From the NCBI RefSeq assembly GCF_932276165.1, contig NC_063988.1:5456001-5520000 (forward strand): a stretch of DNA of 64,000 nt, written 5' to 3'. Position numbers and translations under genes: made by a program. This document shows, piece by piece, positions 36,901 to 48,235 of this stretch. The stretch comes from Plutella xylostella. Lineage: Eukaryota > Arthropoda > Insecta > Lepidoptera > Plutellidae. The notes under the pieces are model-generated. The model searched no databases and was not told where the DNA came from. It saw only the letters and a program-made list of their open reading frames with translations. Numbering within the stretch: the stretch's first letter is position 1; every line of letters starts with the position of its first letter.

Positions 36901-37472
36901 GCGGCTGTCTGGCTGAGCTAACAGTGCACGCCCACCTGAGCGCGATTGTACTAGCACGTTCATTTGTAAAACAACGGAATAGCCGAGTTGAAACTGCGCT
37001 AATGTGCATTCCAATAGCCGTTCGAACGGGCGATGAAATCCACGCATTCATCGCGAAACGGATGCGCTCGGGCTGCCTACTTACGGAAAACACGTTAATT
37101 GAAACGATAGCATCATAAATTGAAATACGAATATCCCTAACATCATTGTTCAAACGTTACACGTTAGCTAGTGTAGGGTCTTAAATGTCTAAGAAATGTC
37201 TAATAAATGGCTAAGATTCCACTCTTTTCTTTGAGCGTATAATTAATAAGAATATAATTATTCGGAAAGCTGTATTTCTACACCCTCTTTCCGTCCAGCA
37301 CTTAAATTATGCCAAAAAATTCCTTGATTAAAGCATCCTTCATTCTCAGCAGACTGGAGGCCAAAGGTGAATGTCGCCTGCAAGCTCCGTGAAATATTGC
37401 CATAGAGTTAACTAATTTATTACGATATGGCATTTCCTATTATGTGGTCGGGAAGGAATGCAAGCGGCAGCG

Positions 37473-37492
37473 GGCGGCGGCGGCGGCGGCGG
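37473..37492. repeat. (GGC)6 trinucleotide array
   Basis: Nearly pure CGG-type run of about 20 bp. Confidence 0.85.
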
Positions 37493-38274
37493 TGAATCAT
37501 GGCGACGAGGCAGCGCTGTGAGGTCACCGCACACTGCCAACCTCCTACAAATGCCATGCTCAGCCAATTTGCAATAAACAACTAAACTCGCAAGCTCGCA
37601 ACCACTCATAGCTTCCATCAACTTCCAGTGGCTTAAGAATCTATCCGAGCAGCAACTAAAACGTCGCTGACATGAATTCTCACTCACATCGCTACCAGCC
37701 CTGAATTTTCGAATATTTAATGGGTGAGCCATCAGTCAATCGACCTCTGTAATTGCGTGGTATGCGCGGCATGTGGGGCCCGTGTAGCGGGTCAATGGAG
37801 AAGCTCATTCTCACGAAAACCGATGGACGTCATAATTTACAGTAACTGAATTTCCTCTCTATAGCTGTGATAATAGAGGTGTCGATTGAGCGAACAGGAG
37901 CCCTCCTGACGTCGATACATTGCGAGGGCGTTTATTGGCGAGAATTGGGAGCATCCCGGTTGTTCGATGAAATCGCTATCCGTCCTACGGGCCGCTATTA
38001 TTTAATGGAACTTACTTCGGACCGACCAGATTTGGTGTGACATTCATGTGATAACATGTAAAATATCCGTCCCCATCAGGCATCCGGTCCTTTTGGTTGA
38101 TAAATAGGACGCAAGGGGAATGCGATTACCTTATCCAAACGTTACTGCCATGAATACTCACATAAGTAAATAATGCAATTATTCTCAACAACGGCAGTGG
38201 ATACTTCCACTAATGAATCTTAATGAAGCATGCGAGTTGCTTGTCTAATGAGTTGGTTTTGGAGCGCGAAGGGC

Positions 38275-38295
38275 CGGCGGCGGCGGCGGCGGCGG
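38275..38295. repeat. (CGG)6-7 trinucleotide array
   Basis: Pure CGG-type run of about 20 bp within a GC-rich patch. Confidence 0.85.
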
Positions 38296-38771
38296 GCTGT
38301 AGCGGTAATTCGTGCAAGTGCAATAAAAGTATGTATCAGTTGAGCCCCGCACGCCGCGTGCTCCCGCGTTAGTACAATCATGAGGCGGCCGACTCGTTAA
38401 CGATTCAGTCACCGCCGCCATATGGTGGGCAATTTGAACGGATCTTTCAAATCTACCGTTGAATAATAACAACAACATGCAGGCCGGGTGGCTGGCAGAA
38501 ATTCGCAATATCATTTGGCTACTTTTCCTGTACACTGGCTGAACATGATGGTTTGAGTTACGAGTGGCATCCTGAAGCTATTTTTAGAGTGTGCGAATAC
38601 TACGTGACGCGGGCCTGCCTCGGCGCACTCGCCTGTGATTGGCTGATTGGACGCGGCAATTGGTCCTTTGTGCTCCGAGACCGACGAGCCAGACTCATCT
38701 GTCGTTATCAAATTCTTTGTAGCACGATTCATAACTGTAATTCCACAACTTAGGGCCAACATTGTTCTCTC

Positions 38772-41744
38772 TCAGCCTTCTGTAGTCCACTGTTGGACAT
38801 AGGCCTCTCCTAACGATCGCCACCCCAAACGGTCACCCGCCATCTGCATCCAGCGGCTTCCCGCTACCTTCCGCAGATCATCAGACCAACGGGTTGGGGG
38901 GCGACCGACACGCCGTTTGCCGACACGGGGTCTCCACTCCAGAACCTTTCTACTCCAGCGGTCGTCGGCTCTGCGGGCTACGTGGCCAGCCCATTGCCAC
39001 TTCAGCGTGCTAATCCTTTTGGCTATGTCGGTAACTTTAGTTCTCCTGCGGATTTCTTCATTACGAATCCTATCTCGCAGGGACACGCCTAACATAGCCC
39101 TTTCCATAGCACGTTGAGCAACTCTGAGCTTGTGGATAAGCCCTTTGGTGAAGCACCACGTCTCGGCTCCGTAAGTCATCACTGGCAACACGCACTGATT
39201 GAAAACGTTTGTTTTCAGACACTGAGGTATGTTTTCAGTGAAGATGTGTCGTAATTTCCCGAACGCTGCCCATCCGAGTTGGATTCTACGAGCTACCTCT
39301 TTATCGAAGTTGGATTTACCTAATCGGATCACTTGTCCTAGGTAGGGATACTGATCGACAACTTCGATGGTGACACCTCCTACAGTTACGGGCGATGATG
39401 AAACATGTTCGTTCGACATGACCTTTGTCTTGTCCATGTTCATTTTCAGCCCAACTTGTTTAGAGGCATCATTGAGGTCTGTGAGCATTTCGCCTAACTC
39501 CTCCAGCGTTTCCGCCATAATAACTATGTCATCAGCAAATCGTAGATGAGAGATATATTCGCCATTGACGTTAATGCCCAGTCTTTTCCACTCTACAAGC
39601 TTAAAAACATCTTCCAGTGCACAGGTGAACAGTTTCGGAGAAATAACATCTCCCTGTCTCACGCCCCTTTGCAACTGGATCGGTTTTGTGCTATGTTCGT
39701 GTAATCGAACTGACATTGTGGCAGCATTGTACATACATGTCAACACCTCGATATAGCGATAGTCTATATGGCACCGCTGAAGGGATTGAAGCATCGCCCA
39801 GAGCTCAATAGAATCAAAGGCTTTCTCATAGTCCACAAACGCTAGACATAAAGGTAGATTATACTCCTCGGTCTTCTGTATAACCTGCCGAAGCGTGTGT
39901 ATATGATCTATGGTACTATAGCCTTTTCGGAACCCGGCTTGTTCGGGTGGCTGGAAGTCGTCGAGTCTTTGCTCGAGACGATTCGTAATAACTCTCGAAA
40001 ACAGCTTGTACACATGGCTCAGAAGTGCAATGGGTCTATAATTCTTCAATAGGGCTTTGTTGCCTTTCTTGAAGAACAAAGTCACTACACTTCTGCTCCA
40101 TGCCTCCGGGCTTGTGCCTTCGAGTATGACGGAATTAAACAGCCTCCGAAGTGCTATTAAAATCGGTCTACCGCCGGCTTTCAGAAGTTCTGTCGTTATT
40201 CCATCATCTCCCGGAGCTTTGTTGTTTTTTAGCTGTTTGAGAGCTATACTAATCTCGTCTAGACTGACGTCCGGAATATCTTCGGTATAGTGTCGGGTGA
40301 GTGGCGCTCGGCTGTCGTGAGCACCGCTGGTAATAGGGTTTTGTGTTGTGGTGTATAACTGTCCGTAGAATCTCTCAATTTCTCCCAGAATTTCGGGCAC
40401 TGATGAAACGGTGTTGCCAGTGTCGGTCTTCAGTTGGGTCAACAGAGTCTGCCGAACAGGTCGATCTCTAGCAAAGACTTTGGAGCCCTTGTTTTGCTCT
40501 ATTGCGTCTTGAATGCGCTTGCAATTGTAGCGTCTCATATCGCAACGTCTTGCTTTGGCGATCTGTCTGTTTAGACGTCTGTATTCGACCATATCAACTG
40601 AAGACTGCAACCTCATTTCTCTCCGTTCTCTTATGAGACTCAGAGTCCCATCTGAGAGTTTTTGAGGTCCTCGGTTGGTTCGGGACGAAAAATATTTCGA
40701 TCCTACCTCTCGGACAGTTTCCACAAACCTATTATTTAAATCGTCAACTGTAACGCAATTCTCTAAACATATCAGGCGGTCGCAAAGCTCAGACTGAAAG
40801 CTTTCGGGATCCTGGATTTGAGCAGGAGTAGGGCGGAGCGTGGACTTCATTAGACGGGAGCGTTCTATTTTGCAGTTTATATTCAAAGTGCCTCTTACGA
40901 GTCGGTGATCGCTGCCGGTCTTAACCCTACTGATCACTGAGACATCATTGAATATGTGCTTCTTATCCGTCAATATGAAGTCGATCTCGTTTTTAGTCTT
41001 CCCATCGGGGCTAATCCACGTCCACTTCCTTTGTGGCTTCTTCTTGTAGAAGGAGTTCATCATATAGAGGCCCTCCTTCTCCAAGAAGTCAGCCAGCATT
41101 TGCCCACGATGGTTCCGGACTCCAAATCCATGTGACCCCACTTTCGTCTCGCCGCCTTCTTGTTTTCCGAGTTTCGCGTTAAAGTCTCCCATCACCACCG
41201 TGAAATGAGTAGTGAGCTTACGCAGGGCAGACGATACGTCTTCATACGCAAGTTCGACCTCATCATCGGTGTGCTTAGATGTGGGTGCGTAAACCTGTAT
41301 GACCTTCATTGAGTATCGTTTAGATATTCTCAGGATGAGGTACGCAACCCGTGCCGACACACTTCCGATTTCAACGATGTTCTTGACGAGGGACTTGTTG
41401 ACGATGAACCCGACACCCCCTTGGGACAGTTGGTCGCCCTCCCGGTGGTACAGCAAGTTTCCGGACTGGAGAATTTCCGTATCCTCTCCCTCTCGTCGGA
41501 CTTCGGATAACCCTATAATGTCCCATTTTAGCTTGCTGATTTCCTCTTCCAGCTCCTCTATCTTCACGTCTTCCCTCAGTGTCCGTGCGTTATATGTTGC
41601 CAGGTGCAAGGGTCGGTTGGGCTGGTAGCCGACTCTCTGCCGGAGATTCTTCGCACCCCCTGCCCCGCCGTTACCGTGACCGCTACCGGAGTCCGGGATA
41701 GCGGGGCTGCCGGGGACTGGGGGCCGGGGCTTTGTTTTTTTCCA
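38772..41744 (-). CDS. RTE endonuclease / reverse transcriptase polyprotein
   Basis: This frame is uninterrupted for 990 codons. Numbering from the TTG at 41609 (codon 46 of the frame; 945 residues follow): the endonuclease domain spans about 2-240, with E36 in GLSEVR, GDFNAKLG at 141-148, NEID at 207-210 and SDHR at 233-236. The reverse transcriptase spans about 450-735, with KNYRPIALL at 522, motif A FVDYEKAFDS at 591-600, motif B RQGDVISP at 651-658 and motif C FADD at 691-694. The C-terminal region ends in LGEAYVQQWTTEG, as is usual in insect RTE proteins. All expected catalytic residues are present. It nicks target DNA and copies its own RNA at the nick. The open frame extends upstream to a TGA at 41745-41747, but has no ATG before residue 101, inside the endonuclease. 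Translation must therefore enter from the upstream frame (41735-41869) or start at a non-ATG codon. Confidence 0.9.
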   Translation of the reverse strand, partial: WKKTKPRPPVPGSPAIPDSGSGHGNGGAGGAKNLRQRVGYQPNRPLHLATYNARTLREDVKIEELEEEISKLKWDIIGLSEVRREGEDTEILQSGNLLYHREGDQLSQGGVGFIVNKSLVKNIVEIGSVSARVAYLILRISKRYSMKVIQVYAPTSKHTDDEVELAYEDVSSALRKLTTHFTVVMGDFNAKLGKQEGGETKVGSHGFGVRNHRGQMLADFLEKEGLYMMNSFYKKKPQRKWTWISPDGKTKNEIDFILTDKKHIFNDVSVISRVKTGSDHRLVRGTLNINCKIERSRLMKSTLRPTPAQIQDPESFQSELCDRLICLENCVTVDDLNNRFVETVREVGSKYFSSRTNRGPQKLSDGTLSLIRERREMRLQSSVDMVEYRRLNRQIAKARRCDMRRYNCKRIQDAIEQNKGSKVFARDRPVRQTLLTQLKTDTGNTVSSVPEILGEIERFYGQLYTTTQNPITSGAHDSRAPLTRHYTEDIPDVSLDEISIALKQLKNNKAPGDDGITTELLKAGGRPILIALRRLFNSVILEGTSPEAWSRSVVTLFFKKGNKALLKNYRPIALLSHVYKLFSRVITNRLEQRLDDFQPPEQAGFRKGYSTIDHIHTLRQVIQKTEEYNLPLCLAFVDYEKAFDSIELWAMLQSLQRCHIDYRYIEVLTCMYNAATMSVRLHEHSTKPIQLQRGVRQGDVISPKLFTCALEDVFKLVEWKRLGINVNGEYISHLRFADDIVIMAETLEELGEMLTDLNDASKQVGLKMNMDKTKVMSNEHVSSSPVTVGGVTIEVVDQYPYLGQVIRLGKSNFDKEVARRIQLGWAAFGKLRHIFTENIPQCLKTNVFNQCVLPVMTYGAETWCFTKGLIHKLRVAQRAMERAMLGVSLRDRIRNEEIRRRTKVTDIAKRISTLKWQWAGHVARRADDRWSRKVLEWRPRVGKRRVGRPPTRWSDDLRKVAGSRWMQMAGDRLGWRSLGEAYVQQWTTEG

Positions 41745-41869
41745 TCAGGAGGTTTATTTGCCATAATCACCGCGCTTGGCAGGCGTGTTGGTGATTCTCC
41801 TTTTTTACGGCGGGAGATCGCCGCCTCTGCTAGGAGAGGAGGTCGGGTCGATTTACCGCCGCCCGACAT
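41735..41869 (-). CDS. N-terminal segment of the RTE protein in the adjacent frame
   Basis: The ATG at 41867-41869 opens a frame of about 45 codons rich in Lys, Arg, Ser and Pro. It reaches a run of seven A (41735-41741 on the minus strand; GGA AAA AAA CAA). Staying in frame, it would run out of the coding context and stop at 41576-41578. A slip of one base backward on the A-run enters the main endonuclease/reverse-transcriptase frame just after that frame's TGA. The composition resembles the basic leader expected before an RTE endonuclease. Either the element uses -1 frameshifting, or this copy lost one A from its homopolymer. The 97-codon frame taken alone has no known domain. Confidence 0.6.
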
Positions 41870-44130
41870 TCGGCGTTGTCACTCGTTAGCACCACCCAGG
41901 GGACACGTGTAGGGTAACTAGGGTTTGTACCTACGGACGTGAGCGACAAGCCCCCCATTGTTCACGAGTGGCTAAACAGAATAACAATGTAGCGTAAACC
42001 GAATGAAAGCAAAATCGCCCCAGAACATTTATTTAAACTCTTTATGGGTTGTAAATCAGTACATTTCACGGTTTGTATTGCGAGGATACTTTTAACGTGT
42101 CTGCAAATGTACGAGCCCTTTATTCCGAGTCCCATATTTCTTGGAACCCTCACTACTCACTCGGCAGGCCATAAAGCACACTACGGCACTCGTATAGTGC
42201 GATATACAACACAGGCATACGATATACGCGCAGAGAGCGACCAGACGGTATGAGTGAATCAGTTGAGAGTAAAACCAGAATCGATACAGTGGATACATAA
42301 ATGTTTATCACGCGCACACAAAGCTGTTTTCTCGTGATTAATTCAATCGACTGGGCCCAACATTTATCGACCCCGAGTCGGTCCTTTTGGGAATTCTCTT
42401 GATCAATGCCCGGTTTCAATTCTCGCCTTCAATACACTTTACGCGTTTACTGTTTGATGTAAATAACTTTTTATATTGAATTGAGAGTAAAAGTTATTTC
42501 AGCAAAGGTCAATATTCTCTTTTAAATTAAAAAGGTAGACGTTGAATAAGTGAATCTACATAGGTAGTACAAAACAAGAACTCCCGAATAGCGATGAAAT
42601 CAATTAGAATCGCCCCGCTCCGCCTCCGTATTCCGGCATAAAACCTCAACCGCTTTCTGCTATGATTGCTTCGTTTGTAAGTGAGAGCATTTTTCATCAT
42701 TTGCGAGCTCTCAAAGCCGAGTAAGATTTAACGCAGCATTATGATTTGGAGAACAATTTCCCGACGGGCCAGGGCCTCATTTCCGCGCCGCTGTCGCCGC
42801 TGCTGCCTGCGGCTCCCCCCCCCCCTCCCTTGCTACCAAACTACCTAAATATTATTTTAAGCTCCTCTGAACACCTCTCAATCCATGCGAGAATAGAGTG
42901 CTCCCATCTTATTTCAATTTCAGCAGTCACATACATTTTCCATCTGCGTAGCTTTCAGCTTGCGAGAAATCCTTGAATCGTGAATCGCTTTGTTCTTTCT
43001 TCAGACTATAAATAAAGCAATTCAAAATAATCCAAATGAAACGTTTGAAGCACTTTTAACGGCAGTAAAACTAAAGATGCAGGATGTACATAAGCTCGGC
43101 TCGGTCTGAAGAATTATGGCATTGTTGGAGCTTCCGTGTGCGTGTGCGGCCCGAGCCAAAAACGTGCAGCGCCCCCGACGAATTATCTTCTTTGTATCCT
43201 CCTCGACGTGCATCTTTCTACAGATAAAATTGCAATCTCATCTATAATGAAATCTTATTTCCAACTAGCATTCCCTATCTTCTATAAGAAGTAATTATTT
43301 CTGTAATAGTGGCTATAATTGAAAATTGTATGAGAGTGTAACAGATTTATTTGCCTGCACGGTATTTAGAGGAATGCTACGGAGTAAGATACTTCCGTGC
43401 TCAGAATTTATGTAGAGTGTGAGCGCAATCCGGACCGAGTTCAATTAAGACTGGTATTTAAAGGACGTAGCCGGCTTCCTTTAAATTTCTATTACAAGTT
43501 TTAAGGCAGAAAAAACAGCTTTCGTAAATCTTTGACAAGAGTAATTGAGTTTAGATGTTTTGCAAGATATAATCGATTTACTGTCGTGCAGTCCGTAACA
43601 AAGTTTTGAGGAAGTTGAAGGGTTATTTGCTGTTCTGGGTTATATTTTGCTGTGATGATGATGATGATGTCCTCCACGACGTATCCGTCGACGGCGATTT
43701 TGCTGTGACGTCGGGGTGGATAGCATCAGGCAGTAACAGCGGCACCCCGTGTGTTATTCTTAATCTTCTGTATCGTTTCACTCAGCGCACCCATTCCGAA
43801 ACAGCGGACACACTTCATTACTCGACGACGGCGGTGGCAGCACCCACTCCACTTTATGGCTCCGTAAATCCCAACTACACACTCGCTGGCCGCACCGCTC
43901 ATCTGTAGTTTTGTTGCCACCACCGACATTTCTAACTGATTAAATGTGCCTCTTTTATTTCGTACTAGACGCTACGTCCCTGATTGAACTTTTAATAAAC
44001 TACTAATCGAAGAGCGTAGGGATTTGCCGGCGAGTTATGTCTCGAACGCCAAGACAGTTCATTTGAGCTGTTAGTAGATAAGGCTCTCCTGTTACTACGG
44101 TTTAAATTTATTGGCCAGTAAATCCGCCAC

Positions 44131-44149
44131 GCCGCCGCCGCCGCCGCCG
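44131..44149. repeat. (GCC)6 trinucleotide array
   Basis: Pure run of about 19 bp. Confidence 0.85.
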
Positions 44150-45359
44150 ATGACTTGCAGGTACTCTTGGGGATCTCCGGGGACATTCATTTAATTTCGC
44201 CGAACAAACTCGTGAGCCCACAAATCCAATTTCCGTGCGATTTTTGTTTCGAATGCGGTGCGGAATTTTCGAGCTTTTTGTGATTCAGCTAAATCTATGT
44301 ATATATTTCCCATGTACGAGTACATAGCTACATACAGAATTATTCATTTATAAAGAACATACCACGATTACATACAAGATTATATAAAAACATTTTATTT
44401 TAGGTTAAACTACTGCAAAATATACTTACTATAATTATACATTATGCTGTAGTAAGCTTTAGTTTTTCCTCTCGATTTATTTGTAATGGAGGTTCGCTGG
44501 AAGTCCATCGGTTCTGATATCGATATCGCCCTTTGTTTTACGACAAATATTTGCTGAGCTAACTGTCTACTAGCTACATGTACGCAGCTATGTAGGTTTC
44601 AGCGAAAACCCCTTCGGTTGGTCATATTACGCCCTCCCCTGCTTTGTATAGAAATCTGAGCCGAGTTCCGATTGCCGGTGACTGGCAGTTTCGCGCTTCG
44701 CAGTTAATTGTCGCGATGACTTTACTTACTCGAAGCTTCGGCGAAGTAAGTAGTTTCGCGTAAAGGTACGGCTTAGTAATTTAAAGTTTTTGTTGCGCGA
44801 ATAATTTGGAATGGTTTATGTTTGCTTACATGGATATGAATTCGAGAGTAAAATGTTATTGTCAGCAATTTGAGTACTTTGTCCACTACAAGAATGAAGA
44901 TATTTTGACAGAGGCAAAGTAATAAATTTAAAAAGCAGCTTTGTCGTAAGGCTTTAAATTTTGAGTATGAAACTTAACCAGTAACAACCGTTATTATTCT
45001 TCGAAGTAACAATTAAGTTAAGTAGAACATAGTCAATTCTGAAAGTAATTTCCATCAAAAATAATTATGATGTGAAAAATTACGACAAATTTGCTCTTAC
45101 ATATAAGGTATCGTGCAGACTGCAGACTCTTTACTTAACAACTTACTGACTAGCTATAAGGAAAGAAGTCTTACTGTGGCTAACGATTGTTAAAAAAACG
45201 TCAAGAAAGCACGAAGCATGTTTTATTAATTCACCGTTCATACAAGTCGGGGCGGAATGGAGCTGGCCGCCATTTTTCTGCGGACGAGATTTAAATATGG
45301 AATTCCGGTGTGCGAGCGGGAGAGTCGCGTGCCATTGACCTTGCGCAGGGCCGCACGCG

Positions 45360-45385
45360 CCGCCGCCGCCGCCGCCGCCGCCGCC
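45360..45385. repeat. (CCG)8 trinucleotide array
   Basis: Pure run of about 26 bp in a CpG-rich patch. Confidence 0.9.
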
Positions 45386-48215
45386 CGTGCGCCTGCAACG
45401 TACGTTACGTGCGCTATGGCAGCGGATCTCGATTAGTGTTCTGCGACACCTAGGGATTCCGTCAGAGGTTCGGGAAATTCAATAATTCAGAAATAAGCTC
45501 TATTCGCTGTATAATAGCGTGAGTGCCTATAAGTATGTCTAATTCATGCAGCACATGCTGAGTCAGAGCTATTTTACTGACAATGCAGACCACAATTACT
45601 GACACAACGTCATTGAAATATGTATATGATACGAGAATCATAGTTCTGATAAAATGTAATGTGACTAATTTTATTTCTTAAATTTTCGAGAAAGCTATAA
45701 CTTAACCTGGCACATTCATGGTGATTGAGCTTCAGCTATAGCAACTTACCAACTCGGTGCTTAATTAGGGAGATTGCTTACTGTTGACATATCTCAAACA
45801 GAACCAACTCCGTCCCGTCGCATAATCAGGCTTAATTGCGAGTTTACGGGAAAATGCCGTCCGGCCCGCATTACTGACTGTTCGCAGCGCCATCGCCATC
45901 TCATTACCGACTCACTCTGGAACTATGAGAATCCATGCGCATCAGATATTATTGCTGCTTTATGTCGTTCTCTGATGGTATTCGGACGCATCTGTGCTTA
46001 AAGATGAAGATTTTATAGATTACTTAAATAAATTCTTGATCTTTACTTAATCTATTTTTACTGACTGAGAGAAGTTGATAACTTTCCATCCAGATATGAA
46101 ATCCTGAAAATTCTCAGTACCTAGGAGTTTTCATGAGCTCTCCTTTTTGGAGCCTAGCAATGTAATAAATAGGTACTTGCTCTTATCGTAGGTACAGAGA
46201 TAAATTAACATATTATTATTTCAAATTTAACCAATTACATCAAAACATGTTAGTGTATCAGTATCACGAACTGAAATTCAAACCACCTTGTGATGGATTT
46301 ATCAAATCGGGGACACGTAACAATATTTTTCAGTTTAGGTTTTCGGCAGCATTATTGCGGAATCATTCAATTTTGGGGGTTAAATTACTAACCATGTATA
46401 ATCAAATAAGTATTTTTTATTATCTAGGTTTATTTTAGTGAGTTCTGCTTCGCGACATTTAACTGCACGGGATAATAAAAGCAGGCGCATAATAAAACCG
46501 CTGCTTATGGAGCGTATTTCGCTTCAAACTCATCCAACAAACATCCCGTTTCAAATTAATGAAATCAGTTATAGAGCTCGCTACGATCTTCGCTCTGAAT
46601 AGGAATAAAAGGGGAGAAAGCTCTGAAAAGCAAAAATATAATGACTGTCGAGTTATTGCCACGATTCACGGTGAGAGCGCGAGTATTCTGCGCATATCTG
46701 CCACCACTTTGTTGAAAATATGTTTGTTTTGAAGCGCTCAAACTATTTCCCTGCGAGGGTTATAAATCTGCGGGTTTCCACGTAAAGGAACATTGCATTA
46801 GCCATTTTGCCGGCATCCGTGAAACGGTAGAGATTCGCTGGGTAATGTTTACATATTGCTTCGTCCGCCATACAAGTAATTGGTACGGCCCATAAGGGCT
46901 CTTCGTGGGCAGATAATCGTCGGCAGTCTACGTACCTCCGTATCGCAGGCACATCCGAGGTCCGGCCTTCAGGAGTTTATCTCTCGGCCCGCAGTAAACG
47001 AACCCTTATTCACTTAATTAAATACGCCACTCTTAAGGTAAACCTATTTTCCATGCGAAAGGTCGTCGTGATAAGATGAAACCCTTTGCTGCTTTACGAT
47101 TATGCATTGAGATAAATAAAACTTGTGACTTATATTAAGTCAATAATACTGAAGTAGAAACTTCAGTAGACTACCAACGATGGTTACTCTGTAAAAAGCG
47201 ACTACCGTTGTTCGACCATCAATTACGGGCACTTACAAACAATTGACGGCGTATAAAAAAGCTTTTGTTGAATATTAATTAATTGATATTGATTTTCCAT
47301 CGACGTGCGTCGGCGCACGCGGCCCGCTCGGTTATTTATTTATAAATTATTTATATCCGTCGCCCTCCTCGCCCAGCGCCCGCCATACGGGCACCCTGAT
47401 GCAGGAAGCATTACCGACCATTCACACTGATTGGACGCCTATTGTGACCACTAATGGACTTACACGAGCCCCATTACTAGATAAATCCGTTTTAAACAAA
47501 TGATATAGATTTACTATAGATCGATAGCACTTAGGTATAAGTATAGAGTGATATCCATAGATTTAACAGCAGCGCTTAATAGAACCAAAATGCAAAATTT
47601 ATGGATCCAAAAGGCGAAAATAGCGAAAGGGTAGACAGACCAATCTGGATAGTAGGGCAGTCGATAGCCACTAGGCCTGAATTGATTTAGAACTGAACAG
47701 ATTTAGCGGGAGTAAATTGTAGGTATTTAATACACTATTATAGCAGTGCAGACGAAATTCACAGAGAGCATCGTGGGTTTTTATAGATAGGCCTGTCTAG
47801 TTACAACTTTAGAAATTTAATAAAGGTGATCAGTGGTTACGCAGTTCAATTAAGTACAACAACTATAAGACTATAACACAACGACACTGTGACTTGTTTA
47901 CGTTTGTCACGATTAGTTCAACGTCCTATACCCTACCTATACCGTGTGTGATTGGAGGCGGATACAAGCACTATACAATTGTCATTCATTACTGGAGCTA
48001 TGAATCCAATGTCTACGAAATTACGGCTGCGGTGCGAAAGAAAATAGTGTTGCAAAATATATTTTGAGTCATTGGCATAAGATTGTTCGGAGGTGGTGGT
48101 GAATGGTCGTGATAGCGGGTGCGGTCACGCGCAGGGCGTCTCGCGCATGCGCGGTGCGTGCGGACAGTCACCACAGTTCCGGTGCAGCGCCCGGGCCGCC
48201 GCGCCGCCACCGCCA

Positions 48216-48235
48216 CGCCGCCGCCGCCGCCGCCG
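48216..48235. repeat. (GCC)6 trinucleotide array
   Basis: Pure run of about 20 bp inside a CpG-rich island. Confidence 0.85.

Larger units (their letters stand above)
33932..38759. other. Noncoding stretch, possibly intronic
   Basis: No coding region is recognised. A run of two G-tracts of seven lies at 36503-36520. GC-rich patches with (CGG)n runs are at 37473-37492 and 38275-38295. The frames at 36787-37153 overlap on both strands and look like chance. Confidence 0.45.
38768..41955 (-). mobile_element. RTE-clade LINE, structurally complete, with target-site duplication
   Basis: A 3,188-bp insertion flanked by a perfect 8-bp duplication, CATTGTTC (38760-38767 and 41956-41963). Its length is typical for full-length RTE elements. 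The 5' end on the minus strand starts with a G-run followed by CTTGTCGCTCACG. The 5' leader before the first ATG (41869) is about 86 bp. The coding region runs almost to the 3' end, with only GAGA after the stop, which is usual for RTE elements with very short 3' UTRs. One polyprotein carries an apurinic-type endonuclease and a reverse transcriptase. The intact main frame and perfect duplication point to a recent insertion. Confidence 0.9.

Noticed and set aside
39367..40290. Plus-strand frames opposite the LINE
   Set aside because: They are shadows of the intact minus-strand reverse transcriptase frame.
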